The notes beneath the pieces were generated by a model that saw only the letters and a list, made by a program, of their open reading frames with translations, ran no database searches and had not been told where the DNA came from. 64,000 bases of DNA from Vreelandella andesensis. Lineage in GTDB: Bacteria; Pseudomonadota; Gammaproteobacteria; Pseudomonadales; Halomonadaceae. Both the position numbers and the translations under genes were made by a program. Position 1 is the first letter of the stretch. Every line of letters begins with the position of its first letter. The stretch is taken from the NCBI RefSeq assembly GCF_003989795.1, contig NZ_RZHG01000019.1, positions 62,145 through 126,144 on the forward strand, written 5' to 3'. Of this stretch, positions 31,646-41,817 are shown piece after piece.

Positions 31646-31868
31646 TCGAGTGATCGTCGACACCATTTTTAAACCGCTAAATTAAGTGCTGAGTACGGCC
31701 TAGGTTGAATTGCCGCGCTTAGTAGCATTTTCTTACGCTTGGCGTTCTCGGTATACTAACGCCATATGCATGTCTTGGCGTCTCGGCTGCCGAAGGTTGG
31801 TGATGTCGCTGCCGCGCGCAGGGGTTAAGCACAAAACGTTTTATGACAAAACTCAAGAGGTGGTGAGA

Positions 31869-32714
31869 GTGAAATCTAAGCTGATCATGAGCGGGCTGGC
31901 GGCCCTAGGTGTCATGGCAGGCACATCCGGTGCTTACGCCCAAGACGCAGCACGTGACGCAATCGCTGAGCGCCTAGCGCCGGTAGGTCAACTCTGTTTG
32001 CAAGGCCAAGACTGCGGTACCGCAGCCGCACCGGTAGTCGCTAGTAGCGGTGGCGGTGGTGAGATTGATGGTGCGGGCATTTATAACAATATTTGTATGG
32101 CGTGCCACGAAACGGGTGCTGCTGGTGCCCCGATTCGGGGTGATGAAGCTGCGTGGGCCGAACGTACAGGGCAGGGCTTTGCAACACTGTTGGACCATTC
32201 AATTAACGGTATTCGTGCGATGCCTGCCCGTGGCGGCAACCCCAACCTGTCTGATGAAGAAATGGAAGCGGCGACAGCGTATTTAGTTGAACCAGTGATG
32301 GATGTGCCGGAACTGGGCGGCGGAAAGGAAGCGGCTGAGGAAGCAACGGTAGAAAGTACCAGCGACGATATGGCCGCGGCAGAAGATGCCAGTGCTGATG
32401 AAGCCACCGCAGACGCTGCAGCTAGCGAAGAAATGGTCGCCAGCGAAGAAGAAGCATCTAGCGGCGGCAGTGGTTTAGATGGTGAGGCATTGTATGCCAG
32501 TGTTGGCTGTGTGGCTTGCCATGCGGCAGGCGTTGCTGGCGCCCCATTGATTGGCGATGCTGACGCTTGGGGCCCGCGTATTGATCAGGGCGTCGATGCA
32601 CTTTATCAGAGCGTGTTTAACGGTAAAGGTGTGATGCCACCACGTGGTGGTAGCAGCGCATCTGATGAAGAGATCATGGCCGTTGTCGATTACATGGTGT
32701 CAGAAGTGCAATAA
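31869..32714 (+). CDS. Di-heme cytochrome c5-family protein, periplasmic
   Basis: Starting at GTG 31869 (with AGAGGTGG upstream) the product is 281 residues with a signal peptide cleaved after GAYA (near residue 25). Two cytochrome c5-like domains each have a CxxCH heme site (CMACH and CVACH) and a distal Met in AMPARGG and VMPPRGG. They are joined by an Ala/Glu/Asp-rich linker of about 50 residues that is strongly acidic, in keeping with a periplasmic halophile protein. It probably shuttles electrons to a terminal oxidase. An upstream in-frame ATG at 31710 would add 53 residues ahead of the signal peptide and is rejected. Confidence 0.88.
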   Translation: MKSKLIMSGLAALGVMAGTSGAYAQDAARDAIAERLAPVGQLCLQGQDCGTAAAPVVASSGGGGEIDGAGIYNNICMACHETGAAGAPIRGDEAAWAERTGQGFATLLDHSINGIRAMPARGGNPNLSDEEMEAATAYLVEPVMDVPELGGGKEAAEEATVESTSDDMAAAEDASADEATADAAASEEMVASEEEASSGGSGLDGEALYASVGCVACHAAGVAGAPLIGDADAWGPRIDQGVDALYQSVFNGKGVMPPRGGSSASDEEIMAVVDYMVSEVQ

Positions 32715-32758
32715 AGAAGTGCAGTAAGCAGTTCTTGCGATAATCGACGTGTAATCTA

Positions 32759-32799
32759 TCCACAGGTGGGTTTTGAAACCCCCTGTGGATATTTTTTTG
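32759..32799 (+). terminator. Intrinsic terminator downstream of the cytochrome c gene
   Basis: ATCCACAGG...(loop TTTTGAAA)...CCTGTGGAT forms a stem of at least 11 bp, followed by seven T residues. It lies between the convergent cytochrome and rep genes; the T-run favours plus-strand termination. The stem arms resemble DnaA boxes by chance. Confidence 0.82.
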
Positions 32800-32823
32800 T
32801 GTTTTATTTTATTCTTACTGTCG

Positions 32824-34893
<2,070 letters not shown>

Positions 34894-34923
34894 GGTGAAG
34901 GGTGACCTCTACAAGTGTTTCTG

Positions 34924-35081
34924 GGAAACCTCTGATTAACTATTGCGCTTTGCCATACTGCGTTAAAAATCGCCTCGTGCGCGAGTCCGATCAAAATGCT
35001 CATTTACAACCCGTAAACTTCGCTTTTTCGTTGATTTTTGCCTTGTCTGGCCTGCGCTCATCACATTAATCAAAGGCTTCC
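34924..35081. repeat. MITE-like element with terminal inverted repeats
   Basis: GGAAACCTCTGATTAA (34924-34939) and TTAATCAAAGGCTTCC (35066-35081) are inverted copies matching at 14 of 16 positions and bound a 158-bp non-coding segment whose two halves are themselves loosely complementary. No clear target duplication was seen. It fills the gap between rep and trmL. A related end, GGAAACGCTGATCAA, occurs at 49925 beside an IS remnant. Confidence 0.55.
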
Positions 35082-35149
35082 TCGGCAAATTCCATTACAA
35101 TCAGCGGCGCTGGGCGAACGCACAATGAGTCAATAATAGGCAGGTGGTC

Positions 35150-35623
35150 ATGTTTGAAGTAGCGCTATTTGAACCGCGTATGGCACCCAACACGGGTAAC
35201 ATTATGCGCCTGGTGGCTAACAATGGCTGCCGATTACATCTAATTGAACCGCTGGGCTTTGATCTCGAAGAGAAAAAGCTGCGCCGCGCTGGGCTAGATT
35301 ACCGCGACCTAGCCAATGTTACCCGCCATGCCGATTTTACGGCGTTTCAAGTGGCAATGCAGGGGCGCACGGTATGGGCGATTACCACTAAAGGCACCCG
35401 CGCTCACAGTGACGCAGCGTTTGCGCCTGGCGATGTATTGCTGTTTGGTTCGGAAACCGCAGGGCTTTCACCCCAAGTACACGCTCAGCTTCCGGCAGAG
35501 CAGAAGCTACGCATCCCCATGCAACCCAATAACCGCAGCTTGAACCTTTCTAACGCTGTCGCTATCGTCAGCTATGAAGCGTGGCGCCAGCAAGGCTATG
35601 CTGGCGCAGCAGGTTGCCAGTGA
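35150..35623 (+). CDS. trmL: tRNA (cytidine(34)-2'-O)-methyltransferase TrmL
   Basis: TrmL methylates the 2'-OH of the wobble nucleotide in tRNA-Leu isoacceptors. It is a minimal SPOUT enzyme: [21 protein letters not shown] at the N-terminus, [10 protein letters not shown] in the SAM-binding knot (about 101-110), and [19 protein letters not shown] at the C-terminus (about 124-142). With ATG 35150 the product has 157 residues, the length of the E. coli enzyme; a GTG six bases earlier is less likely. It is convergent with pyrE, with only 9 nt between stops. Confidence 0.95.
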   Translation: MFEVALFEPRMAPNTGNIMRLVANNGCRLHLIEPLGFDLEEKKLRRAGLDYRDLANVTRHADFTAFQVAMQGRTVWAITTKGTRAHSDAAFAPGDVLLFGSETAGLSPQVHAQLPAEQKLRIPMQPNNRSLNLSNAVAIVSYEAWRQQGYAGAAGCQ

Positions 35624-35632
35624 CAGCAGCGA

Positions 35633-36298
35633 CTAGCCCGAAATGCCGTAGCGGTCTCGGTAAGCGCGTACGGCTTCGGCGTAAGCCAGCATTTCGCCTC
35701 CCGCATGTTTTTCTAGGTAAGTAAGTACTTGCTCTAAGGTGACAATACTGACAACCGGCATGTGGTACTGAGCCTGTACTTCCTGAATAGCGCTTTGCTC
35801 GCCCTGGCCGCGCTCTTGGCGGTCTAGGGCAATAATCACACCGCCCGCGCGGGCGCCGTTTTGCTCAATCAGGCTCATCACCTCACGGATAGCCGTACCG
35901 GCAGTAATCACGTCATCAATGATCAAAATATCGCCGGTGAGTGGCGCGCCAACAATATTGCCGCCTTCGCCATGGGTTTTGGCTTCTTTACGATTAAATG
36001 CGTAGGGCATATCACGGTCGTGATGATCGGCTAAGGCCGCTGCAGTAACCGCCGCCAGGGGAATACCTTTATAGGCGGGGCCAAACAGCACATCTGCTTG
36101 CAGCCCGCTATCGACAATTGCCTGGGCGTAAAATCGGCCCAGTTTGGCCAAGGCCCGGCCAGTTTGAAATAAGCCTGCATTGAAAAAGTAAGGGCTTACT
36201 CGCCCCGACTTAAGCGTGAACTCGCCAAACTTGAGCACGCCCTGCTCAATAGCGAAGGCAATGAAATCGCGCTGATAGGGTTGTAGAGTGGTAGCCAC
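35633..36298 (-). CDS. pyrE: Orotate phosphoribosyltransferase
   Basis: PyrE converts orotate and PRPP to OMP in de novo pyrimidine synthesis. The 221-residue protein has [14 protein letters not shown] at about 25-38 (orotate contact), [10 protein letters not shown], and the PRPP-binding motif [16 protein letters not shown] at about 124-139. The flexible-loop residues in [15 protein letters not shown] are intact. It lies divergent from crc across a 152-bp gap that must carry both promoters. The pyrE-crc-rph grouping is the arrangement known from Pseudomonas. Confidence 0.96.
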   Translation of the reverse strand: MATTLQPYQRDFIAFAIEQGVLKFGEFTLKSGRVSPYFFNAGLFQTGRALAKLGRFYAQAIVDSGLQADVLFGPAYKGIPLAAVTAAALADHHDRDMPYAFNRKEAKTHGEGGNIVGAPLTGDILIIDDVITAGTAIREVMSLIEQNGARAGGVIIALDRQERGQGEQSAIQEVQAQYHMPVVSIVTLEQVLTYLEKHAGGEMLAYAEAVRAYRDRYGISG

Positions 36299-36450
36299 GG
36301 CGGTGTTCTCTTGTCGATAGGAATGTAATTAATAGGAATCTAAGTAAACGCAACAATAAAACGGGGTTAAATAGCAAGATTTGGTTTGTCTATTTACCCA
36401 AACGTCTAAACGTCGGGTATCATACAGCAGCGACGCAAAAGGGACGATTT

Positions 36451-37218
36451 ATGAAAATTGCCAGCATCAATGTCAATGGTATACGTGATGCCGTCGACCG
36501 TGGCTTCCTGGACTGGTTGGCTCAGCAGGATGCCGATGTGATCTGCGTGCAGAACATCAAGGCAAAAAGTTTTGAACTGGACGACCACATTCTTTATCCG
36601 GAAGGTTACGAAGGCTACTTTCTGGATGCGGAGGAAGATGGTTTCTCTGGTGTGGCGCTCTATTGCCGCAAAATTCCCAAGGCGATTATGTACGGCCTTG
36701 GGTTCCCTCAGTGTGACCAAGAAGGGCGTTTTCTGCAGGCGGATTATGACCGCTTCAGTATTGCCACTTTCTTGATGCCTGATGGAAGCGATCAAAAAGC
36801 CAAACAGGCGTTTATGGAACAATACCAAGAGTACCTGACGAAGATGTCGCGCAAACGCCGCGAATACATCATCTGTGGGACTTGGCACGTTGCCCATAAA
36901 ACCATCGATTTGGCTAACTGGTCAGACAATCAGCTTACTTCTGGCTTCCGTCCAGAAGAACGCGCCTGGATGGATCAGGTGCTTGGTCCAACCGGCTTTA
37001 TTGACACTTTTCGCGAAATTAACCGCGACGCTGGTGAATACACCTGGTGGCCAAAACTCGACCAAGACGTGCCCCGTGAGCGCCAAGAAGGCTGGCGGAT
37101 TGATTATCAACTGGTCGGCCCCAACTTCCGTCGCCATGTGGTAGACGCGTGGATTGATTACGATGCGACCTTCTCTGAGTTCGCACCGTTGATCGTTGAG
37201 TATGATTTAGCACTCTAG
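36451..37218 (+). CDS. crc: Crc-type catabolite repression control protein (ExoIII fold, nuclease residues lost)
   Basis: The 255-residue protein has the exonuclease III/AP endonuclease fold, but key residues of the nuclease are changed: E34 of ExoIII is Asn35 (VICVQNIKA); D151 and N153 in CGDWN are Thr144 and His146 (CGTWHVAHK); the DH of SDHAP is E243-F244 (SEFAP). The same kind of loss is known in Pseudomonas Crc, which does not cut DNA or bind RNA alone but stabilises Hfq on A-rich catabolic mRNAs. Size, KRREYI, GWRIDYQL and EFAPLIVEYDLAL match Crc, and the pyrE-crc-rph position is the same. ExoIII itself is rejected. Confidence 0.85.
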   Translation: MKIASINVNGIRDAVDRGFLDWLAQQDADVICVQNIKAKSFELDDHILYPEGYEGYFLDAEEDGFSGVALYCRKIPKAIMYGLGFPQCDQEGRFLQADYDRFSIATFLMPDGSDQKAKQAFMEQYQEYLTKMSRKRREYIICGTWHVAHKTIDLANWSDNQLTSGFRPEERAWMDQVLGPTGFIDTFREINRDAGEYTWWPKLDQDVPRERQEGWRIDYQLVGPNFRRHVVDAWIDYDATFSEFAPLIVEYDLAL

Positions 37219-37249
37219 CTGCTTCCCGCGTCGTGTTACCCGTCTCAGC

Positions 37250-37279
37250 AACAGGCCAGCTTTTTAAGCTGGCCTGTTT
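37250..37279. terminator. Bidirectional terminator between crc and rph
   Basis: AACAGGCCAGCTT (37250-37262 with one flanking base) pairs with AAGCTGGCCTGTT (37266-37278) around a TTT loop, giving a 13-bp perfect stem between two convergent genes. T-runs on either side are short. Confidence 0.7.
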
Positions 37280-37314
37280 GCGTAAGCGCCCGAAGGTACT
37301 TACTAAGTAACGCT

Positions 37315-38052
37315 TTAGCCGCGAATACCCAGTGCTTCACGCTGTTTTTCACGTAGCTCGGTGCCCGCTTTCTCCGCCAGATCAAGCATCGCATTCAGCT
37401 CGCTACGGTTAAACGCACTTGCTTCCGCTGTGCCCTGTACTTCAATCAGCTCGCCGCTTTCGGTCATCACCACGTTCAGGTCGGTGTCGGCTTTGCTGTC
37501 TTCTGGGTAGTCCAGGTCCAGAACCGGCACACCTTTATAGATACCCACCGAAATCGCGCTAACCAGTTGTTTGAAGGGGTCGCCTTTGATCTTCTTCTCA
37601 CGCTGCAGATAGCGAATAGCATCCACTAACGCCACGCAGCCGCCAGTAATCGACGCAGTACGTGTGCCGCCGTCGGCCTGAATCACATCACAATCCACCG
37701 TAATGGTGAATTCGCCTAATTTCTTCAAATTTACTGCCGCGCGTAAACTACGGCCAATCAAGCGCTGAATTTCCAGCGTGCGCCCACCCTGTTTGCCACG
37801 GGTCGCTTCACGGCCGCTGCGGGTATGAGTGGCGCGGGGCAACATGCCGTACTCTGCAGTAATCCACCCCTGATTTTTACCACGCAGCCAGCGCGGCACG
37901 CCCGCTTCCACGCTCGCATTACACAACACCTTGGTATCGCCAAACTCTACCAGTACCGACCCTTCTGCATGGCGAGTGTAATCGCGGGTTATCCGAATCT
38001 CACGCAGTTGGTCGGCTTCACGACCGCTGGGGCGAACAACATCAGGACGCAT
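37315..38052 (-). CDS. rph: Ribonuclease PH
   Basis: RNase PH is a phosphate-dependent 3' exonuclease that trims tRNA precursors. The 245-residue protein starts [22 protein letters not shown] and contains the phosphate-binding core [44 protein letters not shown] (about 118-135) holds catalytic acids. Unlike the frameshifted rph of E. coli K-12, the frame is intact. It is divergent from yicC, with 143 bp between them, as in many proteobacteria. Confidence 0.96.
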   Translation of the reverse strand: MRPDVVRPSGREADQLREIRITRDYTRHAEGSVLVEFGDTKVLCNASVEAGVPRWLRGKNQGWITAEYGMLPRATHTRSGREATRGKQGGRTLEIQRLIGRSLRAAVNLKKLGEFTITVDCDVIQADGGTRTASITGGCVALVDAIRYLQREKKIKGDPFKQLVSAISVGIYKGVPVLDLDYPEDSKADTDLNVVMTESGELIEVQGTAEASAFNRSELNAMLDLAEKAGTELREKQREALGIRG

Positions 38053-38195
38053 AGCACCTCACATTCGTTTAAAAGTGGAAAAGCCCACCATTGTACACGT
38101 CAACGCCGCCACTGATGGGCCTATTCACTGCAGGCGTATCCACCAGCACAAGATCGGTTAGACTGAGCTAAATGCACGATAAACAGGACTCTTGA

Positions 38196-39074
38196 ATGGC
38201 CAACCCACGCCACGTACACAGCATGACCGCCTTTGCCCGCACCGAGCAGGCCGCCCCATTTGGCACCCTGCAGGTAGAAATTCGCTCGGTGAACCAGCGC
38301 TATCTAGAACCGCACTTTCGCCTACCCGATGCCCTGCGCGAGCTAGAACCGGTGCTGCGCGACGCCCTGCGCACGCGTTTAGCGCGAGGCAAAGTGGAGT
38401 GTAGCCTGCGTTTTGAAGCCGCCGAAACCAACCAAGCTCCGGCAGTTAACGCACAACGCTTAAACGAAATTGCCGATGCCTTAGCCTTTATTCAGCAACA
38501 GGTGCCCAGTGCCGTGCCGCCCACTACGCTTGCACTGCTAAACCAACCTGGTGTGATGGAAACCCAGCACCTTGACCAAGAGGCCATAAAAGTTGCTGCT
38601 AAAACGCTATTTGACCAAGCGTTAGACGAGCTGATTGATGCCCGCGCAAGAGAAGGCGAAAAACTCGCTGAGATGATCACCACCCGCCTGACGGCCGTGA
38701 GTGAGCAGGTAGCCACCGTGCGCAGCCTGCTGCCGCAAATTTTAGAGCGTCAGCGCGCCCAACTGCTGGAACGCCTGGAAGTCGCCAAAACCGAACTCGA
38801 CCCGCAACGCTTGGAAGCCGAACTGGTACTGGTGGCGCAGAAAGCCGATGTGGATGAAGAGCTAGACCGGCTAACCGCGCACGTGCAAGAGGTCAGCCGC
38901 CAGCTGGCCCAAAAAGGCCCCAAAGGCCGCCGCCTGGATTTCCTAATGCAAGAACTCAACCGCGAAGCCAACACGCTATCGTCAAAATCGGTAGTCGCCG
39001 ACACCACCCGCTGCGCGGTAGAGTTAAAGGTGCTTATCGAGCAGATGCGTGAGCAGATTCAGAATATTGAGTAA
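38196..39074 (+). CDS. yicC: YicC-family endoribonuclease
   Basis: YicC-type proteins are hexameric endoribonucleases; in E. coli, YicC takes part in decay of the small RNA RyhB. The 292-residue protein has the N-terminal YicC_N region (SMTAFARTE, EIRSVNQRYLEPHFRLPDALRELEP) and the C-terminal DUF1732 part ending KGRRLDFLMQELNREANTLSSKS, followed by the conserved VELKVLIEQMREQIQNIE. ATG 38196 follows GGACTCTTGA, a weak ribosome site. It is the last core gene before the accessory region. Confidence 0.93.
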   Translation: MANPRHVHSMTAFARTEQAAPFGTLQVEIRSVNQRYLEPHFRLPDALRELEPVLRDALRTRLARGKVECSLRFEAAETNQAPAVNAQRLNEIADALAFIQQQVPSAVPPTTLALLNQPGVMETQHLDQEAIKVAAKTLFDQALDELIDARAREGEKLAEMITTRLTAVSEQVATVRSLLPQILERQRAQLLERLEVAKTELDPQRLEAELVLVAQKADVDEELDRLTAHVQEVSRQLAQKGPKGRRLDFLMQELNREANTLSSKSVVADTTRCAVELKVLIEQMREQIQNIE

Positions 39075-39504
39075 TTTCTATAGTTGTCTACGGTGATAGA
39101 TAAGGTATTGTTTTGTAATTATTTAATATCAGTTGTTGTCTACGCTTGTCCACCAAAATCCAGCTTAAGCCACGGCCAAGTGGGTAGTAAAATGCCATGC
39201 TACCTACTGGCGAGGCAGCATTTCGTGAAAATACTACCCATTTTGGGCGCAAGTAATTAAACCTACTGTGGAACATGGAAAAAACACTGAAGCGTTAGCA
39301 GCGTTCAGCCAACTATTGCTAATGATGCCTTGATGTATTTGAAACAGCTGTTTAATCACGCCATCAAGCTAGGGCTGAGGGGAATATCGATACGCTCTAA
39401 GAGGATATTTTATGTGCCGTTTTGGGCATAGCCAGAAAATTTAAGCTGCTTTTTGAGCCTATAACAGCAGGAGTTTATAACAGCAGTATGACCTATGCGT
39501 TTCC
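39075..39504. other. 430-bp intergenic segment with mobile-DNA debris
   Basis: No intact gene is present. An inverted repeat TGGGTAGTA (39181-39189) / TACTACCCA (39232-39240) could form a large hairpin. A short stretch at 39315-39380 reads like a tyrosine recombinase. This marks the boundary between conserved core genes and the accessory signalling region. Confidence 0.5.
39315..39380 (+). pseudogene. Scrap of a phage-type tyrosine recombinase (integrase)
   Basis: In one frame the sequence reads IANDALMYLKQLFNHAIKLG, closely resembling the core-binding/SAM-like segment of P4-type integrases (typically N-D-x-L-x-Y-L-K-x-x-F-x-H-x-x-x-L-G). Stop codons close the frame nearby and no catalytic R-H-R-Y residues follow. 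The match is only about 20 residues, so I regard this as probable but unproven decay of an integrase. Confidence 0.35.
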
Positions 39505-40623
39505 TTAACCGATTTCGACCCGGTTGCGACCGTTTGTTTTAGCTTGATAAAGGGCTTTGTCTGCACGCGCATAAAGATGCTTAAAGATAGCTTCGTGCCC
39601 TGTAGCTACTCCTAAACTCATCGTAACTGAGGTGGCAACGCCTAATTGTTGTTGTGTCAGATCGCTTACTTTTTGACGCAGCCGTTCTGCTAGCTTTACG
39701 GCACCATCCACATCTGTATCCGGCATGAGCACGCAGAACTCTTCACCTCCGATCCGAGCTAACACATCTATTTCGCGAACTTCATCTTTAAGCGCTCCCG
39801 CAAATACCCGAAGTATTTGATCACCGGCAGGATGGCCAAAGGTGTCATTCACATATTTGAAATGGTCAATATCCATAAGAATCAATCCCAGCGAACAACC
39901 ACTGCGCTGGCTTTGTTTACAAAAGCTTTCTGCAAAGCTCAGTAAATAGCGACGATTGCCTAATTTTGTTAATTCATCAAACTGACTGAGTTGCATCACC
40001 TTATGGTGCTTACGCTTGAGCTTAAACAACGATATCAGAAGTCCCACTATTAATAGCAGGATCATAAATATCAACACCGATATGGTGCGCCCTAGGCGCT
40101 CCATGACAATACGCTGCTTGGCTGCTTCTGAATGCACCAGTTCTTCAAGCATGCTGTAAGTCAGCGCCAAGTCGTTTTCGATTACTTGCCCCTGATGCAG
40201 AAACTTTTCAGGTGAGGCGCCTAAGATAATTCCATCAAGCTGCTGACGCATCTCAGACATACGCTCTTTAACATCCTGTAGCCGAGCCAGAGAGGCATGA
40301 TAATCTGATTTGGAAAGCTGATTGGCCTGCAGACTAAAGCTGATTCCATCAATATGCTGGGGTATCCGCCATAAAAAATTCTCCAGGCGACTGAAAACGT
40401 CAGGATCTCCAGGGCGTTTGCGCAAATCTTCCAGGGCGTTTCGAAACATAACGGCGTGCGACTGCGAGCGTACGACGACGGCTACCAGCGAGGTATAATC
40501 GGAGCCCATATACTGGCGAGCATGGAAATTATATAATGCAACGGCCATGGCACAAATGCCCGCTAACAGAGTAAAACCTAATCCTAGCTGCCAGCCTATT
40601 GACTTGACGGTACCCAACTTCAT
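39505..40623 (-). CDS. Membrane-bound diguanylate cyclase (GGDEF)
   Basis: This 372-residue protein makes c-di-GMP from GTP. Layout: membrane helix at about 13-32, a mostly helical periplasmic domain to about 175, a second helix (ISVLIFMILLLIVGLLISLF), then a GGDEF domain. The active-site motif is GGEEF, with an inhibitory I-site REID exactly five residues upstream, so product inhibition is expected. I start at ATG 40623, which overlaps the TGA of the upstream periplasmic gene (ATGA); an earlier in-frame start at 40656 lies inside that gene. Coupling suggests that the two products work as one sensor. Confidence 0.9.
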   Translation of the reverse strand: MKLGTVKSIGWQLGLGFTLLAGICAMAVALYNFHARQYMGSDYTSLVAVVVRSQSHAVMFRNALEDLRKRPGDPDVFSRLENFLWRIPQHIDGISFSLQANQLSKSDYHASLARLQDVKERMSEMRQQLDGIILGASPEKFLHQGQVIENDLALTYSMLEELVHSEAAKQRIVMERLGRTISVLIFMILLLIVGLLISLFKLKRKHHKVMQLSQFDELTKLGNRRYLLSFAESFCKQSQRSGCSLGLILMDIDHFKYVNDTFGHPAGDQILRVFAGALKDEVREIDVLARIGGEEFCVLMPDTDVDGAVKLAERLRQKVSDLTQQQLGVATSVTMSLGVATGHEAIFKHLYARADKALYQAKTNGRNRVEIG

Positions 40624-41147
40624 TGGACGATGATATCTCGAATCGACCAGACCCAATGGGTCATGTTGGCGGTTCCCGCTTCAACGGCCTCTGCCTCAGC
40701 CGGAACAATCAGCATAGTAGGACCAAAATCGGTCAGCGTTAGGGGCTCTCCGTTGAGCCGGGTAACGAGAAGGTAATCCCGCTCTTCTGAATTTATAAAA
40801 GCGCTGTAATCGTCATGAGCGATGAAACGTAGCGTTGCCGTTTCATCAATATCTTGTGCAGACAGTAGATCCTTAAGCCATACGCCTGCAAAACTACCTT
40901 GCGGACCTTTAAAGTGCTGCAAAGTTGTGGCGTAAAGTGGTAATGATTCAATTTCAGCACGGCTAATAAAACGACGCTCTTCCTGAGTATCCACTATCAA
41001 TATGGGAGACGTATCTTGTGAAGGAACAAAAGTGCTTGGGACGGGCTCAACCTCATTCGCCTGCAACGTTGTAGCAAATAAATTCAGTGAGACTGCCAGT
41101 AACCACCATGTATATTTTCGTATGCTAAACGATAAAAAACGACCCAT
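40620..41147 (-). CDS. Periplasmic protein with Moco-oxidoreductase-like fold, paired with a diguanylate cyclase
   Basis: A 175-residue protein with a signal peptide ending near LQANE (about residue 31). The mature part resembles the molybdopterin-binding (SUOX/YedY-like) domain: GVWLKDLL near 95-102, DYSAFINSEE, then YLLVTRLNGEPLTLTDFGPTMLIVP. The domain is short and I see no obvious Mo-ligand cysteine, so it may be a ligand-binding relic of the fold rather than an enzyme. It is translationally coupled to the downstream diguanylate cyclase and is probably its periplasmic sensing partner. The assignment is by pattern only. Confidence 0.6.
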   Translation of the reverse strand: MGRFLSFSIRKYTWWLLAVSLNLFATTLQANEVEPVPSTFVPSQDTSPILIVDTQEERRFISRAEIESLPLYATTLQHFKGPQGSFAGVWLKDLLSAQDIDETATLRFIAHDDYSAFINSEERDYLLVTRLNGEPLTLTDFGPTMLIVPAEAEAVEAGTANMTHWVWSIRDIIVQ

Positions 41148-41426
41148 AATTTTAATAACTCGTTGAAAAATTTATAATATCTCTGAATATTCCTAGCGGA
41201 ATCAATTATATTAGGCGTACATTTACTAAGTATAGTGCACCAGATCTTTAGCTAGGCCAAAGTTTTGTAACAAGCAGTAATTCCTTTGGCGGTAAGTGTT
41301 AAACCTACAGCTTAATTCTGATTGCTAGCCCGACCTTCTCACGAGGCATAAAAGTTGGCTAAAAGCGTTATGATTTCAATAATCTAGTCAATCCATCAAG
41401 CACTAGTAGCCGCTTCCAAAAGGTCA

Positions 41427-41798
41427 TCTGAAGGCTAATCTTCTCGCCACTTTCATGCCGTCAAATGCGGGCATTGTTTGAGGATAGCCGATAAGGCTCC
41501 ACGCGTAAGACGAGACAGACGACTGGGAAAAGCCAGACTCATCGAAGTAGTAAAGGTCAGCTTCGCCTTGATCTTCTCAGCGCTGAAGCTCGGCTAATAA
41601 GCCTTGGGTATTACGAACGTCTGTTTCGTCACGCTGATCTTTAAGAGATCGCCGAGCCCGCTTAATCCTGGGGCAACCGTCAGGATTACAAGCATAGTGG
41701 AAAATGTATGTTCGGCTACTTACTGGGCGGACAAACCAGATCGTGGCTACACCAAATAGCCAGCGGTTAGTTGCATTTAGCCAACGCGATTGCGCCAT
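41427..41798 (-). pseudogene. Remnant of an IS630-family transposase (central part)
   Basis: Minus-strand reading gives RARRSLKDQRDETDVRNTQGLLAELQ, then an in-frame TGA at 41577-41579, then EADLYYFDESGFSQSSVSSYAW. This is the IS630 region containing the first catalytic Asp (FDES). The N-terminal HTH and the rest of the DDE domain are missing. About 108 bp (41557-41664) recur near 50339-50447 at roughly 90% identity. It starts 19 nt after the stop of the hybrid kinase gene. The adjoining gap 41148-41426 holds no other recognisable feature. Confidence 0.75.
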
Positions 41799-41817
41799 TC
41801 TATTCTCGCACTATAAG

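Noticed and set aside
31710-31868. 53-codon N-terminal extension of the cytochrome c gene
   Set aside because: It would put a charged segment ahead of the signal peptide; GTG 31869 has a good ribosome site.
32759-32791. DnaA boxes at the cytochrome c terminator
   Set aside because: The two box-like sequences are simply the arms of a terminator stem far from the origin-like region.
36406-36897. 163-codon open frame on the minus strand
   Set aside because: It is antisense to crc, whose protein is clearly conserved; the composition is that of a mirror frame.
36451-37218. Active exonuclease III (xthA)
   Set aside because: Several catalytic residues are replaced and the locus matches crc.
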